Shown here: positions 50,539 to 59,478 of the stretch, one piece after another | Layout: the number at the start of each line of letters is the position of its first letter | Numbering within the stretch: position 1 is the first letter of the stretch | DNA from: CBDCUF01 sp965222525 | GTDB lineage: Bacteria; Pseudomonadota; Alphaproteobacteria; Rickettsiales; UBA8987 | DNA: 64,000 nucleotides | Direction of reading: 5' to 3' | Assembly: GCA_965222525.1 (NCBI GenBank) | Contig: OZ244955.1 | Location: 1,736,001-1,800,000, forward strand | Notes under the pieces: generated by a model | The model's database searches: none | What the model was told of the DNA's origin: nothing | The model's input: the letters and a program-made list of their open reading frames with translations, nothing else | Made by a program: the position numbers and the translations under genes

Positions 50539-52713
50539 GTGGATATTTCATGCGGTAATTCTCAGGTGGCACAGGAAAGTAATAAAAACAGCGAAATAAG
50601 TGGAATACAGGATGAAAAGCCTGATAAAATCACCAATCACATAGTGATTGCGGTGGCGGTGCTGCTTGTTATTGCACTGTTTGGGGCACTGACAGCGGTG
50701 CGTTATGCCGATTCACAATATCAGCGGGATTTACGCAACTGGGAAATTCAGCTAGGGATTATTGCCGATATCCGTGCGAAAGCGGTAGAAGACTGGGTGG
50801 ATACGCAATTTTCCGAATTGCAATCTATTGCTGATAATTTAAGCCTTCGCCTGTATCTTACCGAACTTAACCTGAGAAATGAGGAAAACAGCGAGATTCA
50901 GGATGAAAAAGCCCAGATTACCTTTATCCGCAATTACCTTATAGCCACTGCCAAACGCACTGGCTTTACTGCGCAAAATACTTCCGAAGCTACTGTGAGA
51001 GCCAATATTCCACCTGCTAACGAGGCAGGAATAGTTCTGCTGGATAATAACGGAAAGATGGTAGTTTCTACCCCGAATATGGCCGCTTTTGATGATAATA
51101 TGCGGCAGTTCGTGCAGGACAGCAAGAAAGCCAGACCTGCACTGCGTGATATATATAAGGGTAGCAGCGGTAAGCCGATGATAGCCTTTATTGCACCGAT
51201 TTTTGCAGTACAGGGGGGTGGTGATGCAGACCAGCAGATGGGTGTTGTGGTCGGCGTTCGCTATGTTGAAGACTCGCTGTATCCCTTGTTAAACATCCCT
51301 GATTCCGTAGAGAAAACACTGGAAACAATCCTGGTCAGGGAGGACGGCGGTATGGTGGAGTATATCTCTCCGCTTCAGGATGGAACGGCTGCCCTGGAAC
51401 GCAGTCTCAACCTTGATAGCCGTGATTTTGACATCAGGTTTGCTCTGGAAAAACCGGAAATGTTTACGTCGGATAAAAAGGACTATGCCTCCAATCCTGT
51501 ATTGGTCACCAGCCGTAAAATAAGCAACACCCCATGGACACTCATCCATAAGATAAACCGCAAGGAAGCCATGGCAGAAGCAGATAAACGCCACGCCTCC
51601 ATTATAAGCATAGGGCTGCTGACTGTTGCGGCTTTTATGCTGATTATAGTCGCTGCATGGCGACATGGTACTTCGGTTAAGGCAAGGCGTGCAGCCGATA
51701 GTTACAAGCAACTTGCACAGAAATTCGAGAGTCAGGAGCGTCTGCTGCGGCTGGTTACCGATAGCCAGCCCGAGGCGGTGTTTATTATTGACAAGGAGGG
51801 CAAATATCGCTTTGCCAACCAGAAGGTTACCGAAAATATGGAGGTTAACAGCGAGGATGTCGTCGGCAAAACTCTCGCCAGTGTATTGGGGCCGGCGAAG
51901 GCTGCCGGTTACCAGCATCTGGCTACCCAGGTACTCAAGAAGAACGAACCTATGGAAGAAGTTTACAAAAACAAGAAGGATGGTGAAACCGAAAAGGTTA
52001 TCCATGCTGTGCATACCCCACTGTCGCGGGTGCCGAGGGTGCTTACCGGCGGTGACAGTACAACCGGCGTTCTGGTAGTCGAGCAGGATATCACCAATGC
52101 GATAAAGGAACGGGAGAAGCATGAGCGGTTGCTTGACGGGCTGGTTAACTCACTGGTTACAATGGTAGATCGTCGGGATCCCAATTCTGCACGCCATTCA
52201 ATGCGGGTAGCAGAGGTAGCACAGGCCATTGCACATGAAATGCAACTTGACGAGATTCAGGAAGAGACTGCGACAATTGCCGGCAACCTTATGAATCTGG
52301 GTAAGATAATGCTGCCCATCAGCCTGCTTACCAAAACGGAAAAACTGACTACCAAGGAGAAAGAGCAGGTTACAAAATCAATATTGTCCAGCGCGGATTT
52401 CCTGGAAGGGCTGGCATTTGAAGGGCCGGTCAGGGATACTATCCGACAGGCGCAGGAGCATTGGGATGGTAGCGGTCCGCTTGGTATAAAGGGTGAGGAT
52501 ATACTGGTAACAGCGCGTGTGGTTGCGGTGGCCAATGCGTTTGTAGCTATGGTCAGCCCGCGCGCATACCGCCCCGGTAGGTCACGCGAAGAGGTGACGG
52601 AAATCCTGATGAAGGAGATTGGTAAGAAATACCAGCGTCGGGTTGTAGTTGCATTTGTCAACTATCTCGACAATAACAAGGACGCTTTCAATTGGGACAA
52701 GGAAGCTGCTTAG
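50539..52713 (+). CDS. Cache-PAS sensor with degenerate HD-GYP domain
   Basis: 724 aa. Order: cytoplasmic tail, TM1 (about 34-54), periplasmic dCache-like sensing domain (60-345), TM2 (353-375), PAS (about 400-520, EAVFIIDKEGKYRFANQKV), then an HD-GYP-type domain (about 535-710). The first His is kept (ARHSMRV, His553), but the HD pair is Met585-Asn586 (NLMNLGKI), the HHE is AQE, the GYP is GPL (HWDGSGPLG, 641-649) and a later Asp is Asn (VANAFVAM). It is therefore unlikely to hydrolyse c-di-GMP. Start is GTG with AAGGAGGTAA directly before it, an unusually tight spacing. Role as an inactive sensor or c-di-GMP-related receptor is inference. Confidence 0.8.
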   Translation: MDISCGNSQVAQESNKNSEISGIQDEKPDKITNHIVIAVAVLLVIALFGALTAVRYADSQYQRDLRNWEIQLGIIADIRAKAVEDWVDTQFSELQSIADNLSLRLYLTELNLRNEENSEIQDEKAQITFIRNYLIATAKRTGFTAQNTSEATVRANIPPANEAGIVLLDNNGKMVVSTPNMAAFDDNMRQFVQDSKKARPALRDIYKGSSGKPMIAFIAPIFAVQGGGDADQQMGVVVGVRYVEDSLYPLLNIPDSVEKTLETILVREDGGMVEYISPLQDGTAALERSLNLDSRDFDIRFALEKPEMFTSDKKDYASNPVLVTSRKISNTPWTLIHKINRKEAMAEADKRHASIISIGLLTVAAFMLIIVAAWRHGTSVKARRAADSYKQLAQKFESQERLLRLVTDSQPEAVFIIDKEGKYRFANQKVTENMEVNSEDVVGKTLASVLGPAKAAGYQHLATQVLKKNEPMEEVYKNKKDGETEKVIHAVHTPLSRVPRVLTGGDSTTGVLVVEQDITNAIKEREKHERLLDGLVNSLVTMVDRRDPNSARHSMRVAEVAQAIAHEMQLDEIQEETATIAGNLMNLGKIMLPISLLTKTEKLTTKEKEQVTKSILSSADFLEGLAFEGPVRDTIRQAQEHWDGSGPLGIKGEDILVTARVVAVANAFVAMVSPRAYRPGRSREEVTEILMKEIGKKYQRRVVVAFVNYLDNNKDAFNWDKEAA

Positions 52714-52721
52714 TAGTTTCC

Positions 52722-52770
52722 GCAACTAAATTGTCATCCTGAACTTGTTTCAGGATGACAATTTAGTTGC
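52722..52770. repeat. Perfect 22-bp palindrome of family A
   Basis: Left arm 52722-52743 and right arm 52749-52770 are perfect inverted copies around a CTTGT centre; the inner part is GTCATCCTGAA/TTCAGGATGAC as in the longer family A elements. It sits 8 bp after the sensor-gene stop and could act as a terminator. It is the shortest, most symmetric copy in the window. Confidence 0.8.
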
Positions 52771-52889
52771 ACCAATACTATAGTCCAATCAAAATAAAAC
52801 TCACTGCAAAATCGGAAAATTTATCCTCTTGATTTATATAATTATCAGTAGTAATAGACGCGTGACTTTCTGATAAGCAAACAAAATAT

Positions 52890-53477
52890 ATGACAGATTC
52901 TTCCTCAACATGTTGTAATTCTTCCTGTAGTTCCAGCGAGTGCGTGGATAAGGAGAAGCGCGATTTTATGGTGGTTACTGCAAGTGCGACTGCCGGTGTT
53001 GGTGCGGGTATTGCTGCTTGGCCGTTTATCGACTCACTTAATCCCGCCGCCGATGCGTTGGCTTTGGCCACCACCGAGGTAGATGTATCTGACCTGGAGC
53101 CTGGCGGTGAGAAAAAGGCTATGTGGCGCGGCAAGCCTGTATTTATACGTAGGCGCACTGCTGCTGAAATCGAGGAAGCAAAATCAGTGGCTCTCTCCGA
53201 ACTGCCCGACCCGCAAAGTGATGAAGAGCGCACGTTAAAGGATAAGGAAGAGTGGATGGTGGTTATAGGAGTATGCACCCATCTCGGTTGCATCCCGCTG
53301 AACAAGGATGACCCTGCTAACAAGGGAGAATATGGTGGCTGGTTCTGTCCGTGCCATGGTTCGCATTACGATATTTCGGGTCGTATCCGCAAAGGCCCGG
53401 CACCGCAAAACCTGGCCGTACCGCATTTTGAATTTGTCAAGGAAGGTGTGATACGTATTGGTAAGGAGGTTGCTTAG
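52890..53477 (+). CDS. petA: Ubiquinol-cytochrome c reductase Rieske iron-sulfur subunit
   Basis: Carries the 2Fe-2S cluster that takes electrons from ubiquinol in complex III. 195 aa. Twin-Arg-like anchor: KRDFMVVTASATAGVGAGIAAWPFI (about 23-47). Cluster ligands are Cys129 and His131 (CTHLGC) and Cys153 and His156 (CPCHGS), with Cys134 and Cys155 for the disulfide. The first 20 residues hold four cysteines (8, 9, 13, 18) in a Ser-rich run, which is unusual for the family. First gene of petABC. Confidence 0.96.
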   Translation: MTDSSSTCCNSSCSSSECVDKEKRDFMVVTASATAGVGAGIAAWPFIDSLNPAADALALATTEVDVSDLEPGGEKKAMWRGKPVFIRRRTAAEIEEAKSVALSELPDPQSDEERTLKDKEEWMVVIGVCTHLGCIPLNKDDPANKGEYGGWFCPCHGSHYDISGRIRKGPAPQNLAVPHFEFVKEGVIRIGKEVA

Positions 53478-53482
53478 TTTTT

Positions 53483-53628
53483 GTCATGCTGAACTTGTTT
53501 CAGCATCTATCTATCATATTTCTGTAGGTGAAAGGTTGTTGTATTGGCCTTCAAAATACGCAGTTTGATCGCTGTTAATTGAGATTTGGTCGTTGGAAAT
53601 ATGGATTCTGAAACAAGTTCAGAATGAC
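53483..53628. repeat. Palindromic repeat family A, full-length copy (146 bp)
   Basis: Begins GTCATGCTGAACTTGTTTCAG and ends CTGAAACAAGTTCAGAATGAC. Its right third GATTTGGTCGTTGGAAATATGGAT matches the copy at 20443-20613 and the truncated copy at 4522-4562. It lies between petA and petB, so it must be transcribed with the operon. Confidence 0.75.
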
Positions 53629-53648
53629 AACATGAATAATAAAATAAT

Positions 53649-54872
53649 ATGAGCGATTCTAGCAAAAAGACAGAATTTACAGGGATTGCGGGCTGGATTG
53701 ACCACCGTTTTCCGGTGTTCACCTTTATGAAACACCAGGGTGAGTATCGCACTCCACGTAATCTCAGCTATATGTGGAGTTTCGGCTCAATTGCCGGAAT
53801 CGGGCTGGTTATCCAGATTATCACCGGCATTGTACTGGCAATGCATTACACCCCGCACTCTGACCTTGCGTTTGAGAGCGTCGAGCGGATTATGCGCGAT
53901 GTACCTTATGGCTGGCTGATTCGCTATATACATGCAGTTGGTGCTTCGATGTTCTTTATGGCAGTCTATGCGCATATTATGCGCGGGCTATATTACGGTT
54001 CCTATAAAGGGCCACGCGAATTTCTGTGGTGGATGGGCATCCTGATTTTCCTGACCATGATGGCGACTGCCTTTATGGGCTATGTCCTGCCATGGGGGCA
54101 GATGAGCTATTGGGGAGCAACGGTAATTACCAACCTGTTCTCGGCAATCCCTGTGGTTGGTGAGAGTATAGTGCAGTGGCTGTGGGGCGGTTTTTCGGTT
54201 GATAATCCGACACTAAACCGCTTCTTCTCCCTGCATTATCTGTTGCCATTTGTGATTGTCGGGCTGGTAGTAGTGCATCTCATTGCACTGCATATCCACG
54301 GCTCAAACAACCCGACCGGCGTTGAGCCGAAAACCAGAAAAGATACTATTCCATTCCATCCATATTATACTTTCAAGGATTTTTTCGGGTTCGGGGTGTT
54401 TTTCCTGTTGTTCTTCTATTTCGTCTTTTTCAACCCGAATTATCTGGGGCATCCTGATAATTATATCCCCGCCAACCCGTCGGTAACCCCGCCGCATATC
54501 GTACCTGAATGGTACTTCCTGCCATTTTATGCGATATTGCGGGCAATCCCCGACAAGCTGGGCGGTGTGATAGCAATGTTCGGCTCAATCCTGGTATTGT
54601 TCGTACTACCGTGGCTGGACAGCCATAAGGTGAAAAGTGGCCGCTATCGTCCGCTATTCAAGATATTCTACTGGATATTCTTTGCCAATGCCATTTTCCT
54701 GGGATGGCTTGGTGCCAAGCCCGCCGAGGGTGATTACGTAATAATGGCGCAGTTCGCGACCTTCTACTATTTCGCATATTTCCTGCTGATACTTCCCTTC
54801 CTCAGCAAATACGAAAAAGCCGACCCGCTACCCGAATCGATAAGCGCGGCTATAAAAAAGGAGGGGCATTGA
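53649..54872 (+). CDS. petB: Cytochrome b subunit of the bc1 complex
   Basis: Central membrane subunit of complex III with the two b haems and quinone sites. 407 aa, eight membrane helices expected and consistent with the hydrophobic runs. Motifs: GIVLAMHYTPHSDLAFESVE, RYIHAVGASMFFMAVYAHI, FMGYVLPWGQMSYWGATVITN, HIHGSNNPTGVEPK and the Qo-site motif PEWYFLPFYAILRAIPDK. The stop overlaps the petC start by one base. Confidence 0.97.
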   Translation: MSDSSKKTEFTGIAGWIDHRFPVFTFMKHQGEYRTPRNLSYMWSFGSIAGIGLVIQIITGIVLAMHYTPHSDLAFESVERIMRDVPYGWLIRYIHAVGASMFFMAVYAHIMRGLYYGSYKGPREFLWWMGILIFLTMMATAFMGYVLPWGQMSYWGATVITNLFSAIPVVGESIVQWLWGGFSVDNPTLNRFFSLHYLLPFVIVGLVVVHLIALHIHGSNNPTGVEPKTRKDTIPFHPYYTFKDFFGFGVFFLLFFYFVFFNPNYLGHPDNYIPANPSVTPPHIVPEWYFLPFYAILRAIPDKLGGVIAMFGSILVLFVLPWLDSHKVKSGRYRPLFKIFYWIFFANAIFLGWLGAKPAEGDYVIMAQFATFYYFAYFLLILPFLSKYEKADPLPESISAAIKKEGH

Positions 54873-55672
54873 TGGTTGTCAGTTATCAGTTGTCAGTTGT
54901 CAGGATGTTGCTGCTGGTGGTTATTATATTGTCACCAGTGCATGTATTTGCTGCCGGGAATGACGGAACCAAGCCTCCCATCGAATTGCAATGGAAATTC
55001 GAGGAAGGTCCGGCCGGAATATTAGGTACATTCGACCGTCCTTCAATACAACGTGGCTATCAGGTATATCGTGAAGTCTGTGCAGCCTGCCATTCAATGG
55101 ATTTAATTGCTTTTCGCAATTTAGAGGAAATCGGCTTCAGCAAGGCGGAAGTCAAGGCTATTGCCGCCGAATATGAAATAACAGACGGGCCTGATGATGC
55201 AGGCGATATGTTTGACCGCCCAGGTATTCCCGCTGACCGCTTCAAGGCTCCGTTCGCCAATGAACAGGCCGCACGTGCTTCCAATGGCGGTGCATATCCG
55301 CCTGACCTGTCACTGATGGTAAAAGCCCGTCCTAACGGTGCGAATTATCTCTACTCCCTGCTGACCGGTTATAGCGACCCACCGGTAGGTTTTGAGCTAA
55401 ATGACGGACAGCATTACAACCCATACTTTGCTGGCGGGCAGATTGCCATGGCACCACCACTATCCGAGGGTATGGTGGAATATCAGGACGGCACACAGGC
55501 GAGCATAGACCAGATGTCCCGTGATGTGGTGAATTTCCTGCAATGGGCGGCAGAGCCGGAAATGGAGCATCGCAAGCGCCTCGGCATAAAGGTGATGATT
55601 TTCATTACCATCTTCACCATCCTGTTCTACATTGCCAAAAAGCGTGTCTGGGCCAGACTGGATGAGAAATAG
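54872..55672 (+). CDS. petC: Cytochrome c1 subunit of the bc1 complex
   Basis: Haem c carrier of complex III passing electrons to soluble cytochrome c. 266 aa. Signal sequence about 1-28, then the haem site CAACH (70-74), PPDLSLMVKARPNGANYLYSLLTGY, the methionine-ligand region IAMAPPLSEGMVEYQDG, and a C-terminal membrane anchor (KVMIFITIFTILFYIAKKRVW). AAGGAGGGG precedes the ATG. The first codons come from tandem GTTGTCAGTTATCAG-like units, giving the odd start VVSYQLSVV before a normal hydrophobic core; ATG 54905 could be an alternative start. Confidence 0.95.
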   Translation: MVVSYQLSVVRMLLLVVIILSPVHVFAAGNDGTKPPIELQWKFEEGPAGILGTFDRPSIQRGYQVYREVCAACHSMDLIAFRNLEEIGFSKAEVKAIAAEYEITDGPDDAGDMFDRPGIPADRFKAPFANEQAARASNGGAYPPDLSLMVKARPNGANYLYSLLTGYSDPPVGFELNDGQHYNPYFAGGQIAMAPPLSEGMVEYQDGTQASIDQMSRDVVNFLQWAAEPEMEHRKRLGIKVMIFITIFTILFYIAKKRVWARLDEK

Positions 55673-55977
55673 CTAAACAATCTAAGCTAAATAAAACTTG
55701 CATATTGCTTATTTTTGAGTAAGTAATGCAGTTTGACTTCAGCATAAAGCTAAGGTTAATAGGTTTGTGGTAAACTTCGTTATGCTTTTCAAGCACGTAG
55801 TACGTACCCATAGAGCTTCTTAAAGCTCCGTTATCATGGTCTATAACTGTTTTCTGCGCTTTCGTGCTTCACGTGCCCTTGGGTACTTTGCAAGTACGAT
55901 TCTCAAAAACTGTTATTTTTGTCGCGTGCTAATGACCTTTAATCCCTCTCTAATTAGAGATAATTTTTGCTTTTCTT
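55673..55977. other. Gene-free spacer before tRNA-Asn
   Basis: About 300 AT-rich bases with no credible open frame. Short palindromes occur (GTACGT near 55800; AGAGCTTCTTAAAGCTCC near 55812-55830). I see no recognisable RNA gene. Confidence 0.5.
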
Positions 55978-56052
55978 TCCCCGGTAGCTCAGTGGTAGAG
56001 CAGTTGGCTGTTAACCAATTGGTCGGTGGTTCGAATCCATCCCGGGGAGCCA
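55978..56052 (+). tRNA. tRNA-Asn (GUU)
   Basis: 75 nt with CCA encoded. Acceptor stem TCCCCGG/CCGGGGA with discriminator G, D arm AGCTCAGTGGTAGAGCA, anticodon arm TTGGCTGTTAACCAA with GTT at the centre, T arm GTGGTTCGAATCCAT. Its 3' end is the attachment site of the adjacent island; the gene itself is complete. Confidence 0.97.
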
Positions 56053-56057
56053 TTCTT
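56035..56057. repeat. Left attachment site (attL) in tRNA-Asn 3' end
   Basis: ATCCATCCCGG-GG-AGCCATTCTT spans the tRNA T-arm, acceptor end and five flanking bases. The same sequence minus the GG pair appears at 63835-63855. Integration leaves the tRNA gene whole. Confidence 0.75.
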
Positions 56058-56154
56058 TCTTACTTTACCTTCCGCTAACGTCTATAAAGCATTGACTTTA
56101 TATGGATTATAGAGCTAATCTATTTCCGGTAACTTCCACTAGTTTCCTTTAACA

Positions 56155-56218
56155 TACCCCCATCCCCGGGGGTATTAGTGGGGGTATCAAAACCTGATGA
56201 TAGAATAAGTACCCCCAT
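56155..56218. promoter_or_regulatory. Left cluster of GGGGGTAT motifs (likely integrase arm or excision sites)
   Basis: Two direct GGGGGTATY copies start at 56168 and 56180 (12 bp apart), flanked by inverted copies TACCCCCAT at 56155-56163 and 56210-56218; the last includes the integrase ATG. The matching pair at 63756-63776 has the same orientation and spacing. Position next to int suggests arm-type binding sites that also autoregulate int. Confidence 0.65.
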
Positions 56219-57455
56219 GAAGCTGACAGACATAAAATGCAGGAACGCAAAATATAATCCGAACGGAAAGGGTAACAAGCTTTACGATGGTGGCGGCTTA
56301 TTCCTTCATATCAAGCAAAGCGGTAAGTATTGGCGTTTGAAATACAGATATTACGGTACGGAAAAGCTCTTCTCTATCGGGGTGTATCCGGGTGTTACTT
56401 TAGCGGAAGCCAGAGAAGCCAGGGAAAGTGCAAAGAAGCTGTTAAAGCAAGGTACAGACCCATCTGCATACAAAGAAGAACAAAAACGAAAGCAACATTT
56501 GAATGCCTCCAATACTTTTGAAGCTATCGCCCGTGAATGGCATAGTAAAAAGAGAAGTAGCTGGTCAAAAAAATATGCCGATACGATAATGACACGGCTG
56601 GAAGCGGATATATTCAACCGCATCGGTAATATACCCATACAGGATATTACACCTTCTATTATGCTGGATACATTGCAGGATATAGAAAAGCGCGGTGTAT
56701 ATGAAGTTACCCGCCGGGCAAAACAATATTGCGGCCAGATATTCCGCTATGCGATTCCCAAGGGGCTGGTTGACAGGGATATAACTGCGGATTTAAGGGA
56801 TGCACTGGAATCGAGGCCAACGGAACATCTTGCATCTATAGAGCCAGGAGAAATACCGCAATTCATAAAAGACCTGTATCGCAATGATGCGCGTATGTAC
56901 CCAACTACCCGCCTCGCTGTTGAGCTTATGATGCATACTTTTGTTCGAACCAATGAGTTGATACAGGCCAGATGGTCGGAATTTGACTACAAAGGCCGAA
57001 TATGGACTATCCCGGCGGAGCGGATGAAGATGAAGAAAGCGCATCTTGTTCCATTGTCCACACAGGTGTTGAAAATACTGGAAGATCTGGAACGCTACAA
57101 TGGTAATTATGAATGGGTGTTTGCAAGCCACACAAGGCCACGTAACCATATGAGCAACAATGCAATATTAAAGGCCCTTGAACGGATGGGCTATAAAGGC
57201 CGCATGACCGGCCACGGCTTCCGTTCCCTGGCTATGACCACCATACTGGAAAAGCTGGCCTATCCTTTTGATATTGTAGACGCACAGCTTGCCCATGCCA
57301 AGCGGGGCTCTTTGGGTGCAGCCTATGACAGGGCAAAGTACCTTGAACAACGCAAACACATGATGCAGGACTGGAGCGACTATCTGGATAGATTAACCGT
57401 TGGTGGGGATAACGTAGTTGAGGCTAATTTTGGAAACAGGACTTATATAGCGTAG
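56217..57455 (+). CDS. P4-type tyrosine integrase
   Basis: Site-specific recombinase of the DUF4102/P4 integrase group, 412 aa from ATG 56217. N-terminal KLTDIKCRNAK and YDGGGLFLHIKQSGKYWRLKYRY (DUF4102), SAM-like core-binding middle, and catalytic domain with first Arg in HTFVRTNELIQARW, the TGHGFRSLAMTTI box (His-x-x-Arg), and the AAYDRAKYLEQRKHMMQDW region with the nucleophile Tyr. All catalytic residues are present. A GTG start at 56178 would translate the GGGGGTAT repeats and is rejected. Located next to tRNA-Asn, its target. Confidence 0.95.
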   Translation: MKLTDIKCRNAKYNPNGKGNKLYDGGGLFLHIKQSGKYWRLKYRYYGTEKLFSIGVYPGVTLAEAREARESAKKLLKQGTDPSAYKEEQKRKQHLNASNTFEAIAREWHSKKRSSWSKKYADTIMTRLEADIFNRIGNIPIQDITPSIMLDTLQDIEKRGVYEVTRRAKQYCGQIFRYAIPKGLVDRDITADLRDALESRPTEHLASIEPGEIPQFIKDLYRNDARMYPTTRLAVELMMHTFVRTNELIQARWSEFDYKGRIWTIPAERMKMKKAHLVPLSTQVLKILEDLERYNGNYEWVFASHTRPRNHMSNNAILKALERMGYKGRMTGHGFRSLAMTTILEKLAYPFDIVDAQLAHAKRGSLGAAYDRAKYLEQRKHMMQDWSDYLDRLTVGGDNVVEANFGNRTYIA

Positions 57456-59083
57456 TGCAGGCCGTACAGGTAAATATCGCGGATAATTTTATCAACAAGG
57501 AAAGTGCTTCTTTATCAGAGATAGCAGAGCAGTTCAGTATAGAATATGGTGGTGATAGGTATAACCTTACAATGAATTTGTTCAGAAGATTCTGCCGGGG
57601 TGAGTTTGATTACTGTTTTACTGACCTTATCTATGAAGATGAAATATATTTGCATTGTGTAAAGGCTACGAAAACATTTGTTAGCCTTAATGGTGAAAGC
57701 CTTAACTGGCCTAGTGATGACTTCACAAGATATATAGAACTTCAGGGTGGCATAAAAATAGCACTTAAAGAAGTTTGTATAGAACGCTGTGTAGCAGGCA
57801 AGTCTGTCGATATTGACTATGAAGAACTATTCAACAAAAAACTGGATATTCAAGACGTACTAAAGGGAGATCATGATGATTCTGGTATTATAAGCGTTAG
57901 GCATGCGGAAATGATTCTGGAAAAACATCCTGGCAAGACAGTAGATGAAGCTAGGAAGTGTAAAACTCACCTTTCGAAATGGCTTAGGAAATTGCCGGAA
58001 GAATACCAGATGACTCCAAAGTCGGAATTTTTAGAAAAACTGCCCAATGAGACCATACCTAAACCGGCGCTTATAGAATTGTTACGCCGTATTGATGGTA
58101 ATAGTTATATCGCAGAGCCTTTTTGTTATTTTGCAAGTTATGATTTGTCTATCTGCCTGCAAGGAAACGAAAGCAGAAATATCAAACAGATTATTGCCGA
58201 TTTCAGAGAAGAGTACAGCAAGGAAAAAGATAGATTGTTTTACGCCCTTGCCCACAGGATATTTATTGACAGGGAAGGCTTCCTGCACTGGATACGACTA
58301 AAAAGGAATGAAGGTCTTAATGGGGATAGGCTTGATTCACCGACTTTTTGGGGAGATCCGTGGGCAGGATACCCGAAACCCTGGAGTCCTGGTATTGATG
58401 ACAGTGATGGGCTGGTGCTTTCAGATTCTATTATACAATATTCCGATCCCGATTTCTGGATACCGTTTAATGTGATACTAAACTCCTTTAATAAAAAGGA
58501 TAGTGAGCAATTGAACTACCCGTCTAAGTTTTTACCGCACAACATAGAGGCTTATATAAACGAATCTTCCTCATCTTATTTTTCCAGCGTTGTAGACGAC
58601 GAAAAGGCTCAGCATCGTAAATACAAGAAAATCTGGAATAGAATCATTGCTGATTTTCTGGAAAACATAAAACAGAAGCGCATAGTAATGAAAGCTTTTG
58701 TAAGTAACAGCGACCAGCGCGCGAGAACAGAAATAACCTTTAATGAGGTTGAAGGCCTATTTGATAGTAATGGCTTTGATTTTGTAAATTCATCGGCTGA
58801 ACTTGCCGGTGTAAAATATGAAGGGATTAGGGTTTATAAGGTAAAGCAACGCTTTGTTGGAAAGGAAGATGAACAAGGATCAACAAAAAAAGAACGACTA
58901 TATAATGCGGTTCAAAATAACCCTGTAAGAAATCCAGACAAAACAACTAATGTGCTTGCTACTATAAAGCAACTTGTAGAAACCGAACATCCAGCAACTT
59001 TAAAAGAAGATGGCACACAAAAAGCATTAAGTGGCCTTAAAACAGATTACTATTCATATAATAGGTTTTTAGCCAAAAAGTAG
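57455..59083 (+). CDS. Unrecognised 542-aa protein translationally coupled to the integrase
   Basis: 542 aa, GTG start overlapping the integrase stop (TAGTG), so cotranslated. I do not recognise a domain. N-terminal part: SEIAEQFSIEYGGDRYNLTMNLFRRFCRGEFD (could be a helix-turn-helix-like region about 20-50). Middle has many aromatics and WxDPWAGYPKPWSPGIDDSDG (near 305). C-terminal 130 residues are basic and helical: KYKKIWNRIIADFLENIKQKRIV and TTNVLATIKQLVETEHPATLKEDG, recalling the tail of island regulators that sense substrate. No signal or membrane helix. Candidate island regulator or integration cofactor; unknown. Confidence 0.7.
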   Translation: MQAVQVNIADNFINKESASLSEIAEQFSIEYGGDRYNLTMNLFRRFCRGEFDYCFTDLIYEDEIYLHCVKATKTFVSLNGESLNWPSDDFTRYIELQGGIKIALKEVCIERCVAGKSVDIDYEELFNKKLDIQDVLKGDHDDSGIISVRHAEMILEKHPGKTVDEARKCKTHLSKWLRKLPEEYQMTPKSEFLEKLPNETIPKPALIELLRRIDGNSYIAEPFCYFASYDLSICLQGNESRNIKQIIADFREEYSKEKDRLFYALAHRIFIDREGFLHWIRLKRNEGLNGDRLDSPTFWGDPWAGYPKPWSPGIDDSDGLVLSDSIIQYSDPDFWIPFNVILNSFNKKDSEQLNYPSKFLPHNIEAYINESSSSYFSSVVDDEKAQHRKYKKIWNRIIADFLENIKQKRIVMKAFVSNSDQRARTEITFNEVEGLFDSNGFDFVNSSAELAGVKYEGIRVYKVKQRFVGKEDEQGSTKKERLYNAVQNNPVRNPDKTTNVLATIKQLVETEHPATLKEDGTQKALSGLKTDYYSYNRFLAKK

Positions 59084-59274
59084 TATTACTACACGGATGC
59101 TACTTTTTAATACTACCGTTGAAATGGGAAAGTTTTGCATTATATATCAGATAGTTGCAAGCCTGCAATTTTTCTGCTTTTTTCTCTTCCCCACCCATAT
59201 GTACTATAAATCATAATATTCCGTAGTCAGGCGTTACCGGTTTGTATCGCCCTTTAATCAATATGGAGTTTATT

Positions 59275-59478
59275 ATGATTACACAAAATCAAAGCCGCAT
59301 TCTCCGCGCGCCAGAGGTGTGTGAGCGTACCGGCCTGAGCCTAAGCTGGATACATGAGTTGATGCGTCAGGGTATATTTCCCAAAAATTTCAAAATTGTA
59401 CCAGGCGGTAGAGCATCCGGCTGGGATGAGGCTGAAATCGATGCATATATTGCATCACGTTCTAGGAGGGCAAGATGA
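59275..59478 (+). CDS. AlpA-type excisionase/transcriptional regulator
   Basis: 67 aa. MerR-like winged-helix of the AlpA family: ILRAPEVCERTGLSLSWIHELMRQGIFPKNFKI then GWDEAEIDAYIASR. Such proteins control integrase expression and excision in P4-like islands. The start at 59275 is chosen because GGAG lies six bases upstream; earlier ATG/TTG starts in frame lack it. The stop overlaps a tiny downstream frame (ATGA). Confidence 0.88.
   Translation: MITQNQSRILRAPEVCERTGLSLSWIHELMRQGIFPKNFKIVPGGRASGWDEAEIDAYIASRSRRAR

Noticed and set aside
56178..56216. GTG start extending the integrase by 13 residues
   Set aside because: It would translate the GGGGGTAT repeat pair, and the family's standard N-terminus begins at the ATG at 56217.
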